The notes: generated from the sequence alone by a model not told the origin. A stretch of 64,000 nt of DNA from Verrucomicrobiia bacterium (GCA_030431475.1 JAUIJD010000012.1:1-64000); one strand, 5' to 3'. Counted from the stretch's first letter, positions 8,731 through 17,452 are shown. Numbers and translations: made by a program.

Positions 8731-10089
8731 GTGGCCGACCTCTTCGCCAGCGCCCCGGACCCCGAATCCCCCACCGAACCCTCCGCCGAGGAACCGCTGG
8801 CGGCCCGGATGCGACCGCGCACCCTCGACGAGATCGCCGGCCAGGATCACATCCTCGGCGAGGGCAAGCTGCTGCGCCGCGCCATCGAGTCGGACCGATT
8901 CACCTCCCTCATTTTCTACGGCCCGCCCGGCACCGGGAAAACCACGCTCGCCAGCGTCATCGCCCGCTCGACCGGATCCCGCTTCGAGGCCCTCAACGGT
9001 GTCGAATCCAACGTCGCCGAGATTCGCGCCAAGATCGACCAGGCCCGCACCTACCGCGACCTCCGAAAGCAAACGACCGTTTTATTCATCGATGAGATCC
9101 ACCGTTTCAACAAGGCGCAGCAGGACGTGCTGCTTCCCCACATCGAGCGCGCCACGGTCCGTTTCATTGGCGCCACCACCCACAATCCCTACTTTTATGT
9201 CAACTCGCCCCTGGTTTCTCGGTCGCAGATCTTCCAGCTAGAGAGTGTTTCAACTGATTGTTTGATTCCGGTTTTGGAACGCGCGATTCAAGACGAGGAA
9301 CGAGGGCTGGGCGGGATGCGGGTCGAGTGCGAGACCGAGGCCCTGCACCACCTTGCCGAGATGTCGGACGGCGACGTCCGCAAGGCGCTGACCGCTCTTG
9401 AGCTGGCGGCACTGACGACACCGCCGAACGACGAAGGCGTCGTTTCCATCACCTTGTCGGTGGCCGAAGAGTCGATCCAGCGCAAGGCGATCGCCTACGA
9501 CGCCGATGGCGACGCGCACTACGACACCGCCTCCGCCTTCATCAAATCGATCCGCGGCTCCGATCCCGATGCCGCCCTCTACTGGCTCGCGAAGATGCTC
9601 CACGCCGGAGAGGATCCACGATTCATCGCCCGGCGGCTGGTCATCTCCGCCAGCGAGGACATCGGGCTGGCGGACTCCAACGCGCTCCGCGTCGCCATGG
9701 ACGCGCACCAGGCCTTCGAGTTCATCGGCATGCCGGAGGGCCGCATCCCGCTGGCCCACGCCACCGTTTACCTGGCGACCGCCCCGAAATCCAACAGCGC
9801 CTACGCCGCGCTCGGCGAGGCGATGCGGGACATTGAGAAGGGCCGCACGCTCGCCGTGCCCGAGCACCTGCGGACCAAGACCCGCAAGAAACTGGCGGCC
9901 GGCAGCGGCACCGACGACGAGAAGCTGAAATACCTCTACTCCCACGACTACGAGGGCGGCTACGTGCCGCAGGCCTACCTGCCGGAGGGCCGGAAATACT
10001 ACACCCCCACCGCGAACGGCCTCGAAAAGCGGATCAAGGAGCGGCTGGATTACTGGCGGCAGCAGATGGAGGCAGGCTCGGAGAAATAG
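8731..10089 (+). CDS. rarA: Replication-associated recombination protein A (AAA ATPase)
   Basis: 452 residues from a GTG at 8731 (MADLFASAP...). It has Walker A FYGPPGTGKTTLA at residues 64-71, Walker B VLFIDEIHRF, sensor GATTHNPYF with SRSQIF, and the RarA C-terminal clamp-loader-like domain including ALYWLAKMLHAGEDPRFIAR and the signature ASEDIGLAD. RarA/MgsA acts at stalled replication forks with SSB and the beta clamp. The frame is open upstream, but the MADLF start, with a family-typical N-terminus ahead of PLAARMRPRTLDEIAGQ, is the natural one. GTG initiation is inferred. A short stretch of GGTCCTAT-like repeats follows the stop. Confidence 0.93.
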   Translation: MADLFASAPDPESPTEPSAEEPLAARMRPRTLDEIAGQDHILGEGKLLRRAIESDRFTSLIFYGPPGTGKTTLASVIARSTGSRFEALNGVESNVAEIRAKIDQARTYRDLRKQTTVLFIDEIHRFNKAQQDVLLPHIERATVRFIGATTHNPYFYVNSPLVSRSQIFQLESVSTDCLIPVLERAIQDEERGLGGMRVECETEALHHLAEMSDGDVRKALTALELAALTTPPNDEGVVSITLSVAEESIQRKAIAYDADGDAHYDTASAFIKSIRGSDPDAALYWLAKMLHAGEDPRFIARRLVISASEDIGLADSNALRVAMDAHQAFEFIGMPEGRIPLAHATVYLATAPKSNSAYAALGEAMRDIEKGRTLAVPEHLRTKTRKKLAAGSGTDDEKLKYLYSHDYEGGYVPQAYLPEGRKYYTPTANGLEKRIKERLDYWRQQMEAGSEK

Positions 10090-10142
10090 GTCCTATAGGT
10101 CCCATACGTCCTATTCCCCATCCGTTCGCCTCCAAAAATAGA

Positions 10143-10192
10143 TGGTATTTTAGCTATTCTTGGCTACTTTAGCTCCTGTGGACAAAATACCA
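10143..10192. promoter_or_regulatory. Candidate HipB operator (spaced inverted repeat)
   Basis: TGGTATTTT at 10143-10151 and its exact complement AAAATACCA at 10184-10192 are separated by 32 nt around the hipB start. The block is AT-rich within GC-rich DNA. HipB-type antitoxins autorepress by binding inverted repeats at this position, so this is a likely operator; if so it also favours the downstream GTG start or an operator overlapping the start codon. Confidence 0.5.
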
Positions 10193-10486
10193 CCTTTCCA
10201 ACTCCGCAATCCAACCTACCTGATCCGGCAGATCGGGCAGCGGATCCGCGAGCACCGGAAGGCGCGTGGCTGGACCCAGGCGGAACTGGCCGAGCGCTCG
10301 GGGATCTCGCTTTCGACCCTCAAGCTCCTCGAGCGCGAGGGCAAGGGCTCGCTGCAGCGGCTGGCCAAGGTGGCGGTGATCCTGAATCTCGACGGTGAGC
10401 TGCGCGAGCTCTTCGCCGCGACGCCGGCCTACGCCTCGCTCGATGAAGTCGAGGCGACCCACCGCAGCTCCGGCAACGCACGATGA
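10178..10486 (+). CDS. hipB: HipB-like XRE-family antitoxin
   Basis: 102 residues from the GTG at 10178 (MDKIPPFQLRN...); a TTG at 10160 would add six. The helix-turn-helix lies around residues 18-70: LIRQIGQRIREHRKARGWTQ, then AELAERSGISLSTLKLLERE. It is a DNA-binding antitoxin that would neutralise and, with HipA, autoregulate the operon. Its TGA overlaps the ATG of hipA by 4 nt (ATGA). The C-terminal LDEVEATHRSSGNAR tail is disordered-looking. Start choice is uncertain because the candidate operator overlaps both options. Confidence 0.85.
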   Translation: MDKIPPFQLRNPTYLIRQIGQRIREHRKARGWTQAELAERSGISLSTLKLLEREGKGSLQRLAKVAVILNLDGELRELFAATPAYASLDEVEATHRSSGNAR

Positions 10487-11712
10487 AGCTGGACGTCCGA
10501 TACCTTGGACTGCCCGGCCAGCCCCGCATCGGCGGACTGGCCGACGACGCGCAAGGGAGGATCTATTTCCAATACGATCCCGAATGGCAGACGCTCGGCA
10601 TCGAACTGTCGCCGCTTCATCTGCCGCTTTCAATCACCGGACCGATCGCGACCTCCACGCCGGAGTTCAGCCCGCTGTTCGGACTCTTCGACGACTCGAT
10701 GCCGGACTGGTGGGGCCAGCGGATCATGCGCCACCACTTCGCCGGAATGAACCTGCCATGGAATCAGGTTCGCCCGCTGGAAAAACTCGCCTGCCAGGGG
10801 GCGTTCAGCATCGGTGCGCTGGCCTACGAGCCGGATCTTTCACCGGCATCCTTCCGCGAGACGCTGGCCACCGAGGTTACCGAGCTGGTCGACGCAGCCC
10901 GACAGATCCTCGAAGGCAACCCGAAGGAACTCCTACCCGCCCTCGTCCGCGGCGGTCTTTCGCCGGGAGGTGCCCAGCCGAAGGCGCTGGTGGCCTTCGA
11001 CGATGACTTTTCCCACGCCGTGGCCGGTGGCGGCCCCGTGCCGGAGGGCTTCACCTCCTGGATGGTGAAATTCCAACTCGATCCCGATGACCCGGTCGGC
11101 TGCGAGGAGTACGCCGTCACCCGGATGGCCGCGGCCGCCGGCATTCGCACGCCCGAGACGCGGCTTTTCGACACGCCCGACGGCCTCGCACATTTCCTGA
11201 CGAAGCGCTTCGACCGCCAGCCGGGCACGCTGCCGAAGCACCTCCACAGCTTTGCCGGGCTCACCCACACGCCGGTCCGCGAAACCCTCGACTACCGCAA
11301 CCTGCTCGGACTCACGCGGGAGCTCACGCTCCACGAGGCGGAGGTCGAAGAAGCGTTCCGGCGTGCCGTCTTCAACATCGCGATCGCCAACGACGACGAC
11401 CACTCCCGCAACCATGCCTTCCTGCTGGAGCCCGACCGTGGCTGGAAACTCTCGCCCGCCTACGACCTTACCCGCACCTCCTACCCGCTCGGTTCGGGTT
11501 TCCGCGCCGCCGGAATCGACGGCCGTTTCTCGGGGCTGACCCCCGATCACCTCCGGCAACTCGGCAAAGAACAGTCCATTCGCCAGCCCGACGAAAAAAT
11601 CAGCCGGGTCCTCGAAGCCGTCCGCCGCTGGCCCGAGTTCGCCGCGGACGCCGGACTGCGCGAGGGCCACGCCGCCATGCTCGCCAGCGAAATGCCGGCC
11701 TGCAGGTGGTAG
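10483..11712 (+). CDS. hipA: HipA-family serine/threonine kinase toxin
   Basis: 409 residues, near the usual 400-440. The N-terminal subdomain includes SPLFGLFDDSMPDWWGQRI. The ATP-site glycine-rich segment is GGLSPGGAQPKALV at about 157-170; the catalytic loop is N303-DDD-H-S-R-N310 in IAIANDDDHSRNHAFL, and the metal-binding AYDLT follows at 326-330. HipA toxins phosphorylate proteins such as glutamyl-tRNA synthetase in E. coli and trigger dormancy. The catalytic loop here reads NDDDHSRN rather than the common N-x-D-D/H-H-x-K-N, with Arg in place of Lys. It is coupled to hipB by an ATGA overlap. The gene is followed by an interspersed hairpin element. Confidence 0.92.
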   Translation: MKLDVRYLGLPGQPRIGGLADDAQGRIYFQYDPEWQTLGIELSPLHLPLSITGPIATSTPEFSPLFGLFDDSMPDWWGQRIMRHHFAGMNLPWNQVRPLEKLACQGAFSIGALAYEPDLSPASFRETLATEVTELVDAARQILEGNPKELLPALVRGGLSPGGAQPKALVAFDDDFSHAVAGGGPVPEGFTSWMVKFQLDPDDPVGCEEYAVTRMAAAAGIRTPETRLFDTPDGLAHFLTKRFDRQPGTLPKHLHSFAGLTHTPVRETLDYRNLLGLTRELTLHEAEVEEAFRRAVFNIAIANDDDHSRNHAFLLEPDRGWKLSPAYDLTRTSYPLGSGFRAAGIDGRFSGLTPDHLRQLGKEQSIRQPDEKISRVLEAVRRWPEFAADAGLREGHAAMLASEMPACRW

Positions 11713-11722
11713 GAGCGCGGCT

Positions 11723-11779
11723 GGAGCGCCGATGACGGAGTCGGCCCGCCGACCCCGCTGATTTCATCATCGGCGCTCC
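11723..11779. repeat. GGAGCGCCG/CGGCGCTCC interspersed element, copy 2
   Basis: 57 bp just after the hipA stop. The outer ends GGAGCGCCGATGACGGAGTC and ATTTCATCATCGGCGCTCC are inverted relative to each other. The inner sequence is diverged from the copies near the photolyase gene. Confidence 0.65.
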
Positions 11780-11832
11780 ATCTCCCAGCGATTTGACACA
11801 TCCTCCACCCTCTCTAACCTCCCGCCATCTCG

Positions 11833-13017
11833 ATGCCCGACGACCTCCTCGAATTCCGCTCCCACGCCCCCGGCTACTGGCCCGACTCGGCGATGGACCA
11901 CTGGCATGACCCGAAGTGGCAGCTCAAGAACCGCATCAACTCGCTGGCCGACCTCGAGCAGCACCTCGACCTGACCGACGAGGAGCGTGCGGGGGTCCTG
12001 CTCGCCGGCCGCAAGCTGGCGATGTCGATCACGCCGCACTTCTTCAGTCTCATCGACCGGGATGATCCCGATTGCCCGATCCGGCGCCAGGTGATCCCGC
12101 GCCTCGAGGAAGGCTGGACCGCCCCGGAGGAAATGGCCGATCCCTGCGGCGAGGACTCCCACATGCCGGTGCCCGGGCTGGTGCACCGCTACCCGGATCG
12201 GGTGCTGTTCCTCGTCACGGATCGCTGCGCGTCCTACTGCCGCTACTGCACCCGTTCGCGGGTCGTCTCGGGCGTCGGCGAACAGCAGCTCGAGATCCAG
12301 TGGGAAGCCGCATTCCAGTATCTTGAGAAGACCCCCCAGGTCCGCGACGTGCTCCTGTCCGGCGGCGACCCCTTGCTCCTTTCCGACGGCAAGCTGGAGA
12401 AGATCCTCTCCCGCCTCCGCTCCATCCCGCACATCCAGTTCGTCCGCATCGGCTCGCGCATTCCGATCTTCCTGCCGCAGCGCATCACCCCCGCGCTGTG
12501 CGACATGCTGCGCAAGTACCACCCGCTCTTCATCTCCATCCACAGCAACCATCCGAAGGAGCTCACCACCGAGGTCCGCGACGCGCTGGGCCGCCTGGCC
12601 GACGCGGGAGTGCCGATGGGCAATCAGTCGGTGCTGCTGCGCGGGGTGAACGACTCGCCCGCCGTCCAACAGGCGCTCGTCCACAAGTTGCTGATGTGCC
12701 GCGTGCGGCCCTATTACCTCTATCAGTGCGACCTCATCAGCGGCTCGTCGCATCTCCGGACCTCGGTCGCCGAGGGGCTCGAGATCATCGAGAACCTTCG
12801 CGGCCACACCACCGGCTACGCCATTCCACAGTTCGTGATCGACGGGCCGGGCGGCGGCGGAAAGATCCCGCTCAACCCCGACTACGTGCTCACCCGGGAC
12901 GACGACAAGACGGTGCTGCGGAACTACGAGGGCGAGACCTTCGAATATCCCGAGCCCACGTCCGCACCGGCCGAGGCCCTCGCCGAGCTCAAGGACCGTT
13001 CGGCGTGCTGCTCCTGA
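11833..13017 (+). CDS. KamA-family radical SAM protein (lysine 2,3-aminomutase-like)
   Basis: 394 residues. The radical SAM cluster motif C132-x3-C136-x2-C139 is seen in TDRCASYCRYCTRSR. Family blocks follow: DVLLSGGDPLLLSD, RIGSRIPIFLPQRIT, ISIHSNHPKELT, NQSVLLRGVNDS and PYYLYQCDLISGSSHLR. These match lysine 2,3-aminomutases (PLP plus 4Fe-4S plus SAM), which convert alpha- to beta-lysine. Members include fermentative KamA and EpmB acting on elongation factor P; no epmA or kamD-type partner is nearby, so the substrate is open. The C-terminus ends with adjacent cysteines (SACCS). The DUF5069 gene follows 93 nt later. Confidence 0.88.
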   Translation: MPDDLLEFRSHAPGYWPDSAMDHWHDPKWQLKNRINSLADLEQHLDLTDEERAGVLLAGRKLAMSITPHFFSLIDRDDPDCPIRRQVIPRLEEGWTAPEEMADPCGEDSHMPVPGLVHRYPDRVLFLVTDRCASYCRYCTRSRVVSGVGEQQLEIQWEAAFQYLEKTPQVRDVLLSGGDPLLLSDGKLEKILSRLRSIPHIQFVRIGSRIPIFLPQRITPALCDMLRKYHPLFISIHSNHPKELTTEVRDALGRLADAGVPMGNQSVLLRGVNDSPAVQQALVHKLLMCRVRPYYLYQCDLISGSSHLRTSVAEGLEIIENLRGHTTGYAIPQFVIDGPGGGGKIPLNPDYVLTRDDDKTVLRNYEGETFEYPEPTSAPAEALAELKDRSACCS

Positions 13018-13110
13018 CGGCGATGTCCCTCTGCCGCCCGGGGTTGGCGCGACGACGTCGCACACTCCTGCCTGCCGGCATTTGAAATCCAATTCTCGGA
13101 ATTCCCACTC

Positions 13111-13623
13111 ATGACCTGGAACGACCAATTTCTCGACCTCTTCAAGCGCTGTGTGAAGCGCTACCGCAGCGGCGACAAGCACTTCGACAGCTACTACGAG
13201 GACGAGGATCTCGAGCTGCTGCGGACGATCGGCTACCGCAAACGCGAGTTTTTCGACTTCGTCGAGGACTACTGCGACGACGGCACGCCGTCGCCGTCCG
13301 ATGCCCTGCTCGTGGCCTCGGCGCGGCGCGACTACTTCCGCGTCGTCATGGAGGGCGAGTTCCGTCCGGCGACGGTCACCCGTGACAACATCCCGACCTT
13401 CGGCGACGCGCTCGACGGCATCCACTACCTGCCCCGCATCCTGGCCAAGGCACGGGCCAAACTCCGTGGCGAACTCGATCCCGACCTGATGTTCGGCTGC
13501 GGCGGCGACCGCAAGTTCCTGCGCGACCACGGCGACGTCCACCCCGCCGATTTCCTGCGCCATGTCTGGGCCGCCGGCGACGAGGACTACAAGGTCGTCC
13601 GCTGGCTCTGCGACCGGGATTGA
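13111..13623 (+). CDS. DUF5069 domain protein
   Basis: 170 residues. The C-terminal half, with YLPRILAKARAKLRGELDPD, then LMFGCGGDRKFLRDHGDVH and a final DYKVVRWLCDRD, matches the DUF5069 pattern (I/L-P-R-x-x-x-K-A-R-A...F-x-x-x-R-F/K-L) as I recall it. The N-terminal half, DQFLDLFKRCVKRYRSGDK and EDEDLELLRTIGYRKREFFD, is charged and alpha-helical. There is no signal peptide or membrane segment, so it is cytoplasmic. Function is unknown; the domain is particularly common in Verrucomicrobiota, which supports the phylum call. Confidence 0.7.
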   Translation: MTWNDQFLDLFKRCVKRYRSGDKHFDSYYEDEDLELLRTIGYRKREFFDFVEDYCDDGTPSPSDALLVASARRDYFRVVMEGEFRPATVTRDNIPTFGDALDGIHYLPRILAKARAKLRGELDPDLMFGCGGDRKFLRDHGDVHPADFLRHVWAAGDEDYKVVRWLCDRD

Positions 13624-13642
13624 GGGGCGGGTTGCCGCAGGC

Positions 13643-13665
13643 GGACCGCGTGGCTCCTGCCGCGC
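13643..13665. repeat. GGACCGCGTGGCTCC repeat, copy 1
   Basis: A 23-bp block beginning GGACCGCGTGGCTCC and ending GCCGCGC lies just after the DUF5069 stop. It recurs with one mismatch at 31927-31949, also right after a coding sequence. Confidence 0.5.
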
Positions 13666-13752
13666 CTCAGCAGGGATGGAACGACGGTTCCGGGGCCCTT
13701 GTCACGGCCATCCGCCGCTCCCCCACGTCCCGGTGGAACCGGGACAATCCCA

Positions 13753-13771
13753 CGCAAAGCGGAGCTTTGCG
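13753..13771. repeat. CGCAAAGC hairpin repeat, copy 1
   Basis: CGCAAAGC GGA GCTTTGCG is a perfect 8-bp-arm hairpin upstream of moxR. A copy with a TCT loop occurs at 46967-46985 upstream of xseA. Confidence 0.5.
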
Positions 13772-13891
13772 CCACACCCTCCACCCTCCGAATTTCCCCA
13801 GACACCCGCCCGCTCCCGCATCGCTTTCCCCGAGCCGTCCGGATTCCCGCTGGCGCTCGGGCATCGGCGTGTCAAGCTGTCCACCAACCAC

Positions 13892-14878
13892 ATGATGACC
13901 ACTGAAGAACTTCAGGATCAGATCGCCGCGAGCAGCGGCTGGATCCATGCCGTGAAGAGCGAAATGGCCCAGGTCCTCGTCGGCCAGGAGAGCCTCGTCG
14001 ATCGCCTGATCGTCGGGCTTTTGTGCAACGGCCACATCCTTCTCGAAGGGGTGCCCGGTCTCGCCAAAACCCTGGCCGTCAAGGCGCTTTCCGGATCGCT
14101 CGACGCCTCCTTCGCCCGCTTCCAGTTCACCCCGGACCTCCTGCCCGCCGACCTCGTCGGCACCATGGTCTACAATCCCCAGGAGGCCTCGTTCGCGCCC
14201 AAGCTGGGTCCGATCTTCAACAACCTCATCCTCGCCGACGAGATCAACCGCGCGCCGGCCAAGGTCCAGTCGGCCCTGCTCGAGGCGATGCAGGAGCGCC
14301 AGGTCACGCTCGGCGACAAGACCCACCGTCTCCCCGAGCCCTTCCTCGTACTCGCCACCCAGAACCCCATCGACCAGGAGGGCACCTACCAGCTTCCCGA
14401 GGCCCAGCTCGACCGTTTCCTGCTCAAGGTCAGCGTGGGTTACCCGACCAAGGACGAGGAACTCACCGTGCTCGACCGGATGGCGACCTCCGCCCCGACC
14501 TACGAAACGCAGACGGTCGCCAGCCCGCAGCAGGTCGCCGGAGCGCGCGACCTGGTCAACCAGATCTACATCGACCCCGCCGTGCGCGAGTATGTGGTCG
14601 ACCTGATCCGCGCCACGCGCCAGCCGGCGAAGGTCGACGGCGGGCTCAAGCACCTCATCCGGGCTGGCGCCTCGCCGCGGGGCACGATCAACCTCGCCCT
14701 CACGGCCCGCGCCCACGCCTTCATCGCCGGGAGGGCCTTCGTCACCCCGCAGGACATCAAGGACATGGCCCACGACGTCCTGCGCCACCGTATCCTTCTC
14801 AGCTACGAAGCGGAGGCCGAGGAGATCTCCACCGACCAGATCCTCGACCGCATCCTCAACAAGGTACCGGTGCCCTGA
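13892..14878 (+). CDS. MoxR-family AAA+ ATPase
   Basis: 328 residues from the ATG at 13892; a second ATG follows at once. Walker A is GVPGLAKT at residues 53-60, Walker B is LILADEINRA, and sensor/arginine-finger blocks follow in LATQNPIDQEGTYQLPEAQL with DRF. The C-terminal lid contains GASPRGTINLALTARA. MoxR proteins act as chaperone-like ATPases with the VWA proteins encoded next to them. It opens a seven-gene plus-strand cluster (moxR, DUF58, small membrane protein, BatA, BatB/C, BatD/E, cyclophilin). A 160-nt gap holding a 137-bp inverted-repeat element separates it from the DUF58 gene, so the operon may be attenuated or interrupted there. Confidence 0.93.
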   Translation: MMTTEELQDQIAASSGWIHAVKSEMAQVLVGQESLVDRLIVGLLCNGHILLEGVPGLAKTLAVKALSGSLDASFARFQFTPDLLPADLVGTMVYNPQEASFAPKLGPIFNNLILADEINRAPAKVQSALLEAMQERQVTLGDKTHRLPEPFLVLATQNPIDQEGTYQLPEAQLDRFLLKVSVGYPTKDEELTVLDRMATSAPTYETQTVASPQQVAGARDLVNQIYIDPAVREYVVDLIRATRQPAKVDGGLKHLIRAGASPRGTINLALTARAHAFIAGRAFVTPQDIKDMAHDVLRHRILLSYEAEAEEISTDQILDRILNKVPVP

Positions 14879-14892
14879 AGGCCCGTCCTTTC

Positions 14893-15029
14893 GGAGTGCG
14901 GAGGCTTGCCTCCGCTTTCGAACCACCTCCGGCCACCGCAGACATCCCAACCACTGCCCGGCCCCTCTCACCTCTTCCCAAAGTCCTCATCACCCGTCGT
15001 CCCAAAGCGGAGGCAAGCCTCCGCACTCC
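14893..15029. repeat. 137-bp element with 26-bp perfect inverted ends
   Basis: The left end GGAGTGCGGAGGCTTGCC plus TCCGCTTT (14893-14918) is exactly complementary to AAAGCGGAGGC plus AAGCCTCCGCACTCC (15004-15029). Each end is itself a hairpin (GGAGGC TT GCCTCC). It fills nearly the whole moxR-DUF58 gap and resembles the GGAGCGCCG family in architecture. I see no ORF inside. Confidence 0.75.
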
Positions 15030-15038
15030 AAAGCTCCC

Positions 15039-15938
15039 ATGAGCCAACCGTCCGAAGAAGAAATCGAGGAAATGCTCGCCCGGGTTCGAAAGCTCGAACT
15101 CAAGGCGAAGCGTCTCGTGCGGGAATCCTTCTCGGGCGAGTATCAATCCTCCTTCCGCGGCCAGGGGCTCGATTTCGACGACTTCCGCGAGTACCAGCAC
15201 GGCGACGAGATCCGCTTCATCGACTGGAACGTGACCGCCCGGATGAACGCCCCCTTCATCCGCAAGTTCCGCGAGGAACGTGAACTTTCGGTCGTCCTGG
15301 CCGTCGATGTGTCGGGCTCGTCCGACTACGGCTCGGTCCACTTCAGCAAGCGCGAGGCCGCCGCCGAGGCCGCCGCCATCCTCGGCTTCAGCGCCCTGGG
15401 CAACGGCGACAAGGTCGGCCTGCTGGTCTTCGCCGACGAACCGCTGCTGTTCGTCCCGCCCGGCAAGGGCACCCGGCACCTGCTCCGCATGGTCCGCGAG
15501 ATCCTCCTCGCCCGACCCGAGAACGGCGGCACCTCCATCGCCGGCGCCTGCGATTTCCTCATCCGCACGCTCCGCCGCCGCGCGGTGGTGTTCATGATCT
15601 CGGACTTCCTGGCCGACCCGCTCGACAAGCCCCTCGGCAAACTCGCGCGGAAGCACGAGACCCTGGCCCTCGAGGTGACCGATCCGCTCGAGGAAAAGCT
15701 GCCGAAGGCGGGCCGCGTCGTCCTCAGCGATCCGGAGACCGGCTGGGAGGTCTCGGTCAACACCAACAACCCGAACTTGCGCATGGGCTACGAGAAGCTG
15801 ATGCGCCGCCAGCACGAGGGCATGCAGCGGATCTGCCGCAAGCACGGCATCGATCTCGCCCGGCTTTCGACCGACCGCGACCGGCTTCGGGATCTCCACC
15901 GCATGCTCAAACGCCGCGCCCGCAAACGCACCCGTTAG
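15039..15938 (+). CDS. DUF58 domain protein (MoxR-associated)
   Basis: 299 residues. The DUF58 signature is present at about 43-75: FRGQGLDFDDFREYQHGDE and IRFIDWNVTARMN. A VWA-like core follows with VVLAVDVSGSSDYG (a MIDAS D-x-S-x-S), GLLVFADEPLLFVPP and VVFMISDFL. The protein is soluble with a basic C-terminus (MLKRRARKRTR). In Bat loci DUF58 proteins are partners of the MoxR ATPase; their exact role is unsettled. The next gene begins at the base directly after the stop. Confidence 0.92.
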   Translation: MSQPSEEEIEEMLARVRKLELKAKRLVRESFSGEYQSSFRGQGLDFDDFREYQHGDEIRFIDWNVTARMNAPFIRKFREERELSVVLAVDVSGSSDYGSVHFSKREAAAEAAAILGFSALGNGDKVGLLVFADEPLLFVPPGKGTRHLLRMVREILLARPENGGTSIAGACDFLIRTLRRRAVVFMISDFLADPLDKPLGKLARKHETLALEVTDPLEEKLPKAGRVVLSDPETGWEVSVNTNNPNLRMGYEKLMRRQHEGMQRICRKHGIDLARLSTDRDRLRDLHRMLKRRARKRTR

Positions 15939-16454
15939 ATGGAAGGCGACGCACTCCAACTCCGGGACCTCGTGCCCGCCGAATCCCTGCTCTCCCATCC
16001 GGGACTGCCGTGGTGGGCGTGGGCCCTGATCGGCGCCGGCGCCACCCTGCTGGTCCTCGCCGTGGTCGGACTCGTCCGGAGGAAGAAGCGGCAATCGCCC
16101 CCGCCGCTGCCGGTCGATGCCGACCTCGCCTACCGCGAGGCCGTCGGGGTGATCGAGGAAAGTGCCGGGCTGCCGCAGCGCGAGGCCGCGATGAGGGCGT
16201 CCGGAGCGATCCGCCTGTATCTCGCGAAGGTCTGCGAGGATCCCTCGCTCTACGAGACCCATGAGGAATTCCTCGCCCGCCACCAGTCCCTCGAGCGCTT
16301 TCCGGAAACCACCCGCGAGCAGGTATCCATGCTGCTCACGCAGCTTGCCGCCCTCAAGTACGACCGCCCGGTGAGCCCGGGGGCCCACGCCGATTTCGCC
16401 GAGCGCCCGCTCGCGGTTCTCCGCCAACTTCACCAACAGCGACACGCGGCATGA
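15939..16454 (+). CDS. Bat-locus small membrane protein (DUF4381-like)
   Basis: 171 residues with one transmembrane helix near residues 26-45 (WWAWALIGAGATLLVLAVVG), a basic stop-transfer VRRKKR, and a cytoplasmic alpha-helical domain including SGAIRLYLAKVCEDPSLYET and HEEFLARHQSLERFP. The position between DUF58 and BatA genes and this topology match the small DUF4381-type proteins of Bat operons (inference by synteny). It starts immediately after the DUF58 stop and its TGA overlaps the next ATG by 4 nt. Confidence 0.75.
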   Translation: MEGDALQLRDLVPAESLLSHPGLPWWAWALIGAGATLLVLAVVGLVRRKKRQSPPPLPVDADLAYREAVGVIEESAGLPQREAAMRASGAIRLYLAKVCEDPSLYETHEEFLARHQSLERFPETTREQVSMLLTQLAALKYDRPVSPGAHADFAERPLAVLRQLHQQRHAA

Positions 16455-17452
16455 GCGAACTCATCGAGCACTTCCGTTTCGCCCAGCCCCAGTGGCTGCT
16501 GCTGTTCGTGCCGCTGGTGCTGCTCCTGCTGCTGCGGCGCGGACGCGGTGCCGAGGCCGCCCTCTCCTTTTCCTCGCTCTCCATTCTCGTCAGCCTCGGC
16601 GCCAAGGTGCGCCGCACCGCGTTCTCCCTCGGGGTGCCCCTCCTCTTCCTCGCGCTGGTCCCCGCCATCCTCGGCATGGCGCGCCCGGTCTGGCGGAACG
16701 AGTACCAGGCGAAGACGGCGAGCGGCATCGACATCGTCGTCGCCCTCGACGTGTCGCTGTCGATGAGCATCGACGACTTCTTCCAGCCGGACGGACGACC
16801 GCTCCGCCGCATGGATGCCGCCAAGGCGGTGGTTCGCGACTTCATCAAGGGACGACCGGACGACCGGATCGGCCTCGTGATCTACTCGGGCCAGCCGTAC
16901 ATCTCCGGGCCCATCACCCTCGACCACGACTGGCTGCTCACGCGGCTGCGCGAAGTCCGCCTCGACATCCTCGAGGAACAGGGCACCGCCATCGGCTCGG
17001 CGCTCGCCGCCTCCGCCGACAAGCTCAACGCTCGCGATGCCAAGAGCCGCATCATCGTCCTGATCACCGACGGGGCCTCGAACTCCGGGAAACTCTCGCC
17101 GATCGAGGCCGCCGAGCTTTCCAAGCGTCTCGGCATCAAGATCTACACCGTGGCGATCGGCACCATGGAGGGCCGGGTGTCGCGGGGCATCCAGCGCTTC
17201 CCCCGCCAGGAGTTCGACCGCCCGACCCTGCGCAAGATCGCCTCACTCACCGGGGCGGAGCACTACTGGGCGCAGAACGTCGCCGAACTGGCCGACACCT
17301 TCCAGACGATCGACCGTCTCGAGAAGTCCGAGAGCCAGCCGAACACGGTGATCGACGACACCGAGCTGTTCACCTGGTTCCTCGCCGCCGCCGGATTGAT
17401 GGCCCTTTTCGGCGCCATCGTCATCGCCCTCAACCCGCCGCCGAGCCCATGA
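16451..17452 (+). CDS. batA: VWA domain membrane protein, BatA-like
   Basis: 333 residues. The N-terminal membrane anchor has LLFVPLVLLLLLRRGRG and a second helix around SLGVPLLFLALVPAILGMA. The VWA domain follows with MIDAS motif DIVVALDVSLSMSIDDFF (D-x-S-x-S), IGLVIYSGQPYISGPIT and the third MIDAS loop IIVLITDGASNSG. A C-terminal helix, TWFLAAAGLMALFGAIVIAL, completes the N-in/C-in topology typical of BatA. It is linked by ATGA overlaps on both sides. BatA is thought to form an envelope complex with BatB-E that affects stress or oxygen tolerance. Confidence 0.9.
   Translation: MSELIEHFRFAQPQWLLLFVPLVLLLLLRRGRGAEAALSFSSLSILVSLGAKVRRTAFSLGVPLLFLALVPAILGMARPVWRNEYQAKTASGIDIVVALDVSLSMSIDDFFQPDGRPLRRMDAAKAVVRDFIKGRPDDRIGLVIYSGQPYISGPITLDHDWLLTRLREVRLDILEEQGTAIGSALAASADKLNARDAKSRIIVLITDGASNSGKLSPIEAAELSKRLGIKIYTVAIGTMEGRVSRGIQRFPRQEFDRPTLRKIASLTGAEHYWAQNVAELADTFQTIDRLEKSESQPNTVIDDTELFTWFLAAAGLMALFGAIVIALNPPPSP

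Noticed and set aside
10090-10142. GGTCCTAT/GTCCTATT-like short repeats after rarA
   Set aside because: Only three imperfect copies over about 30 bp; too short to call a repeat element.
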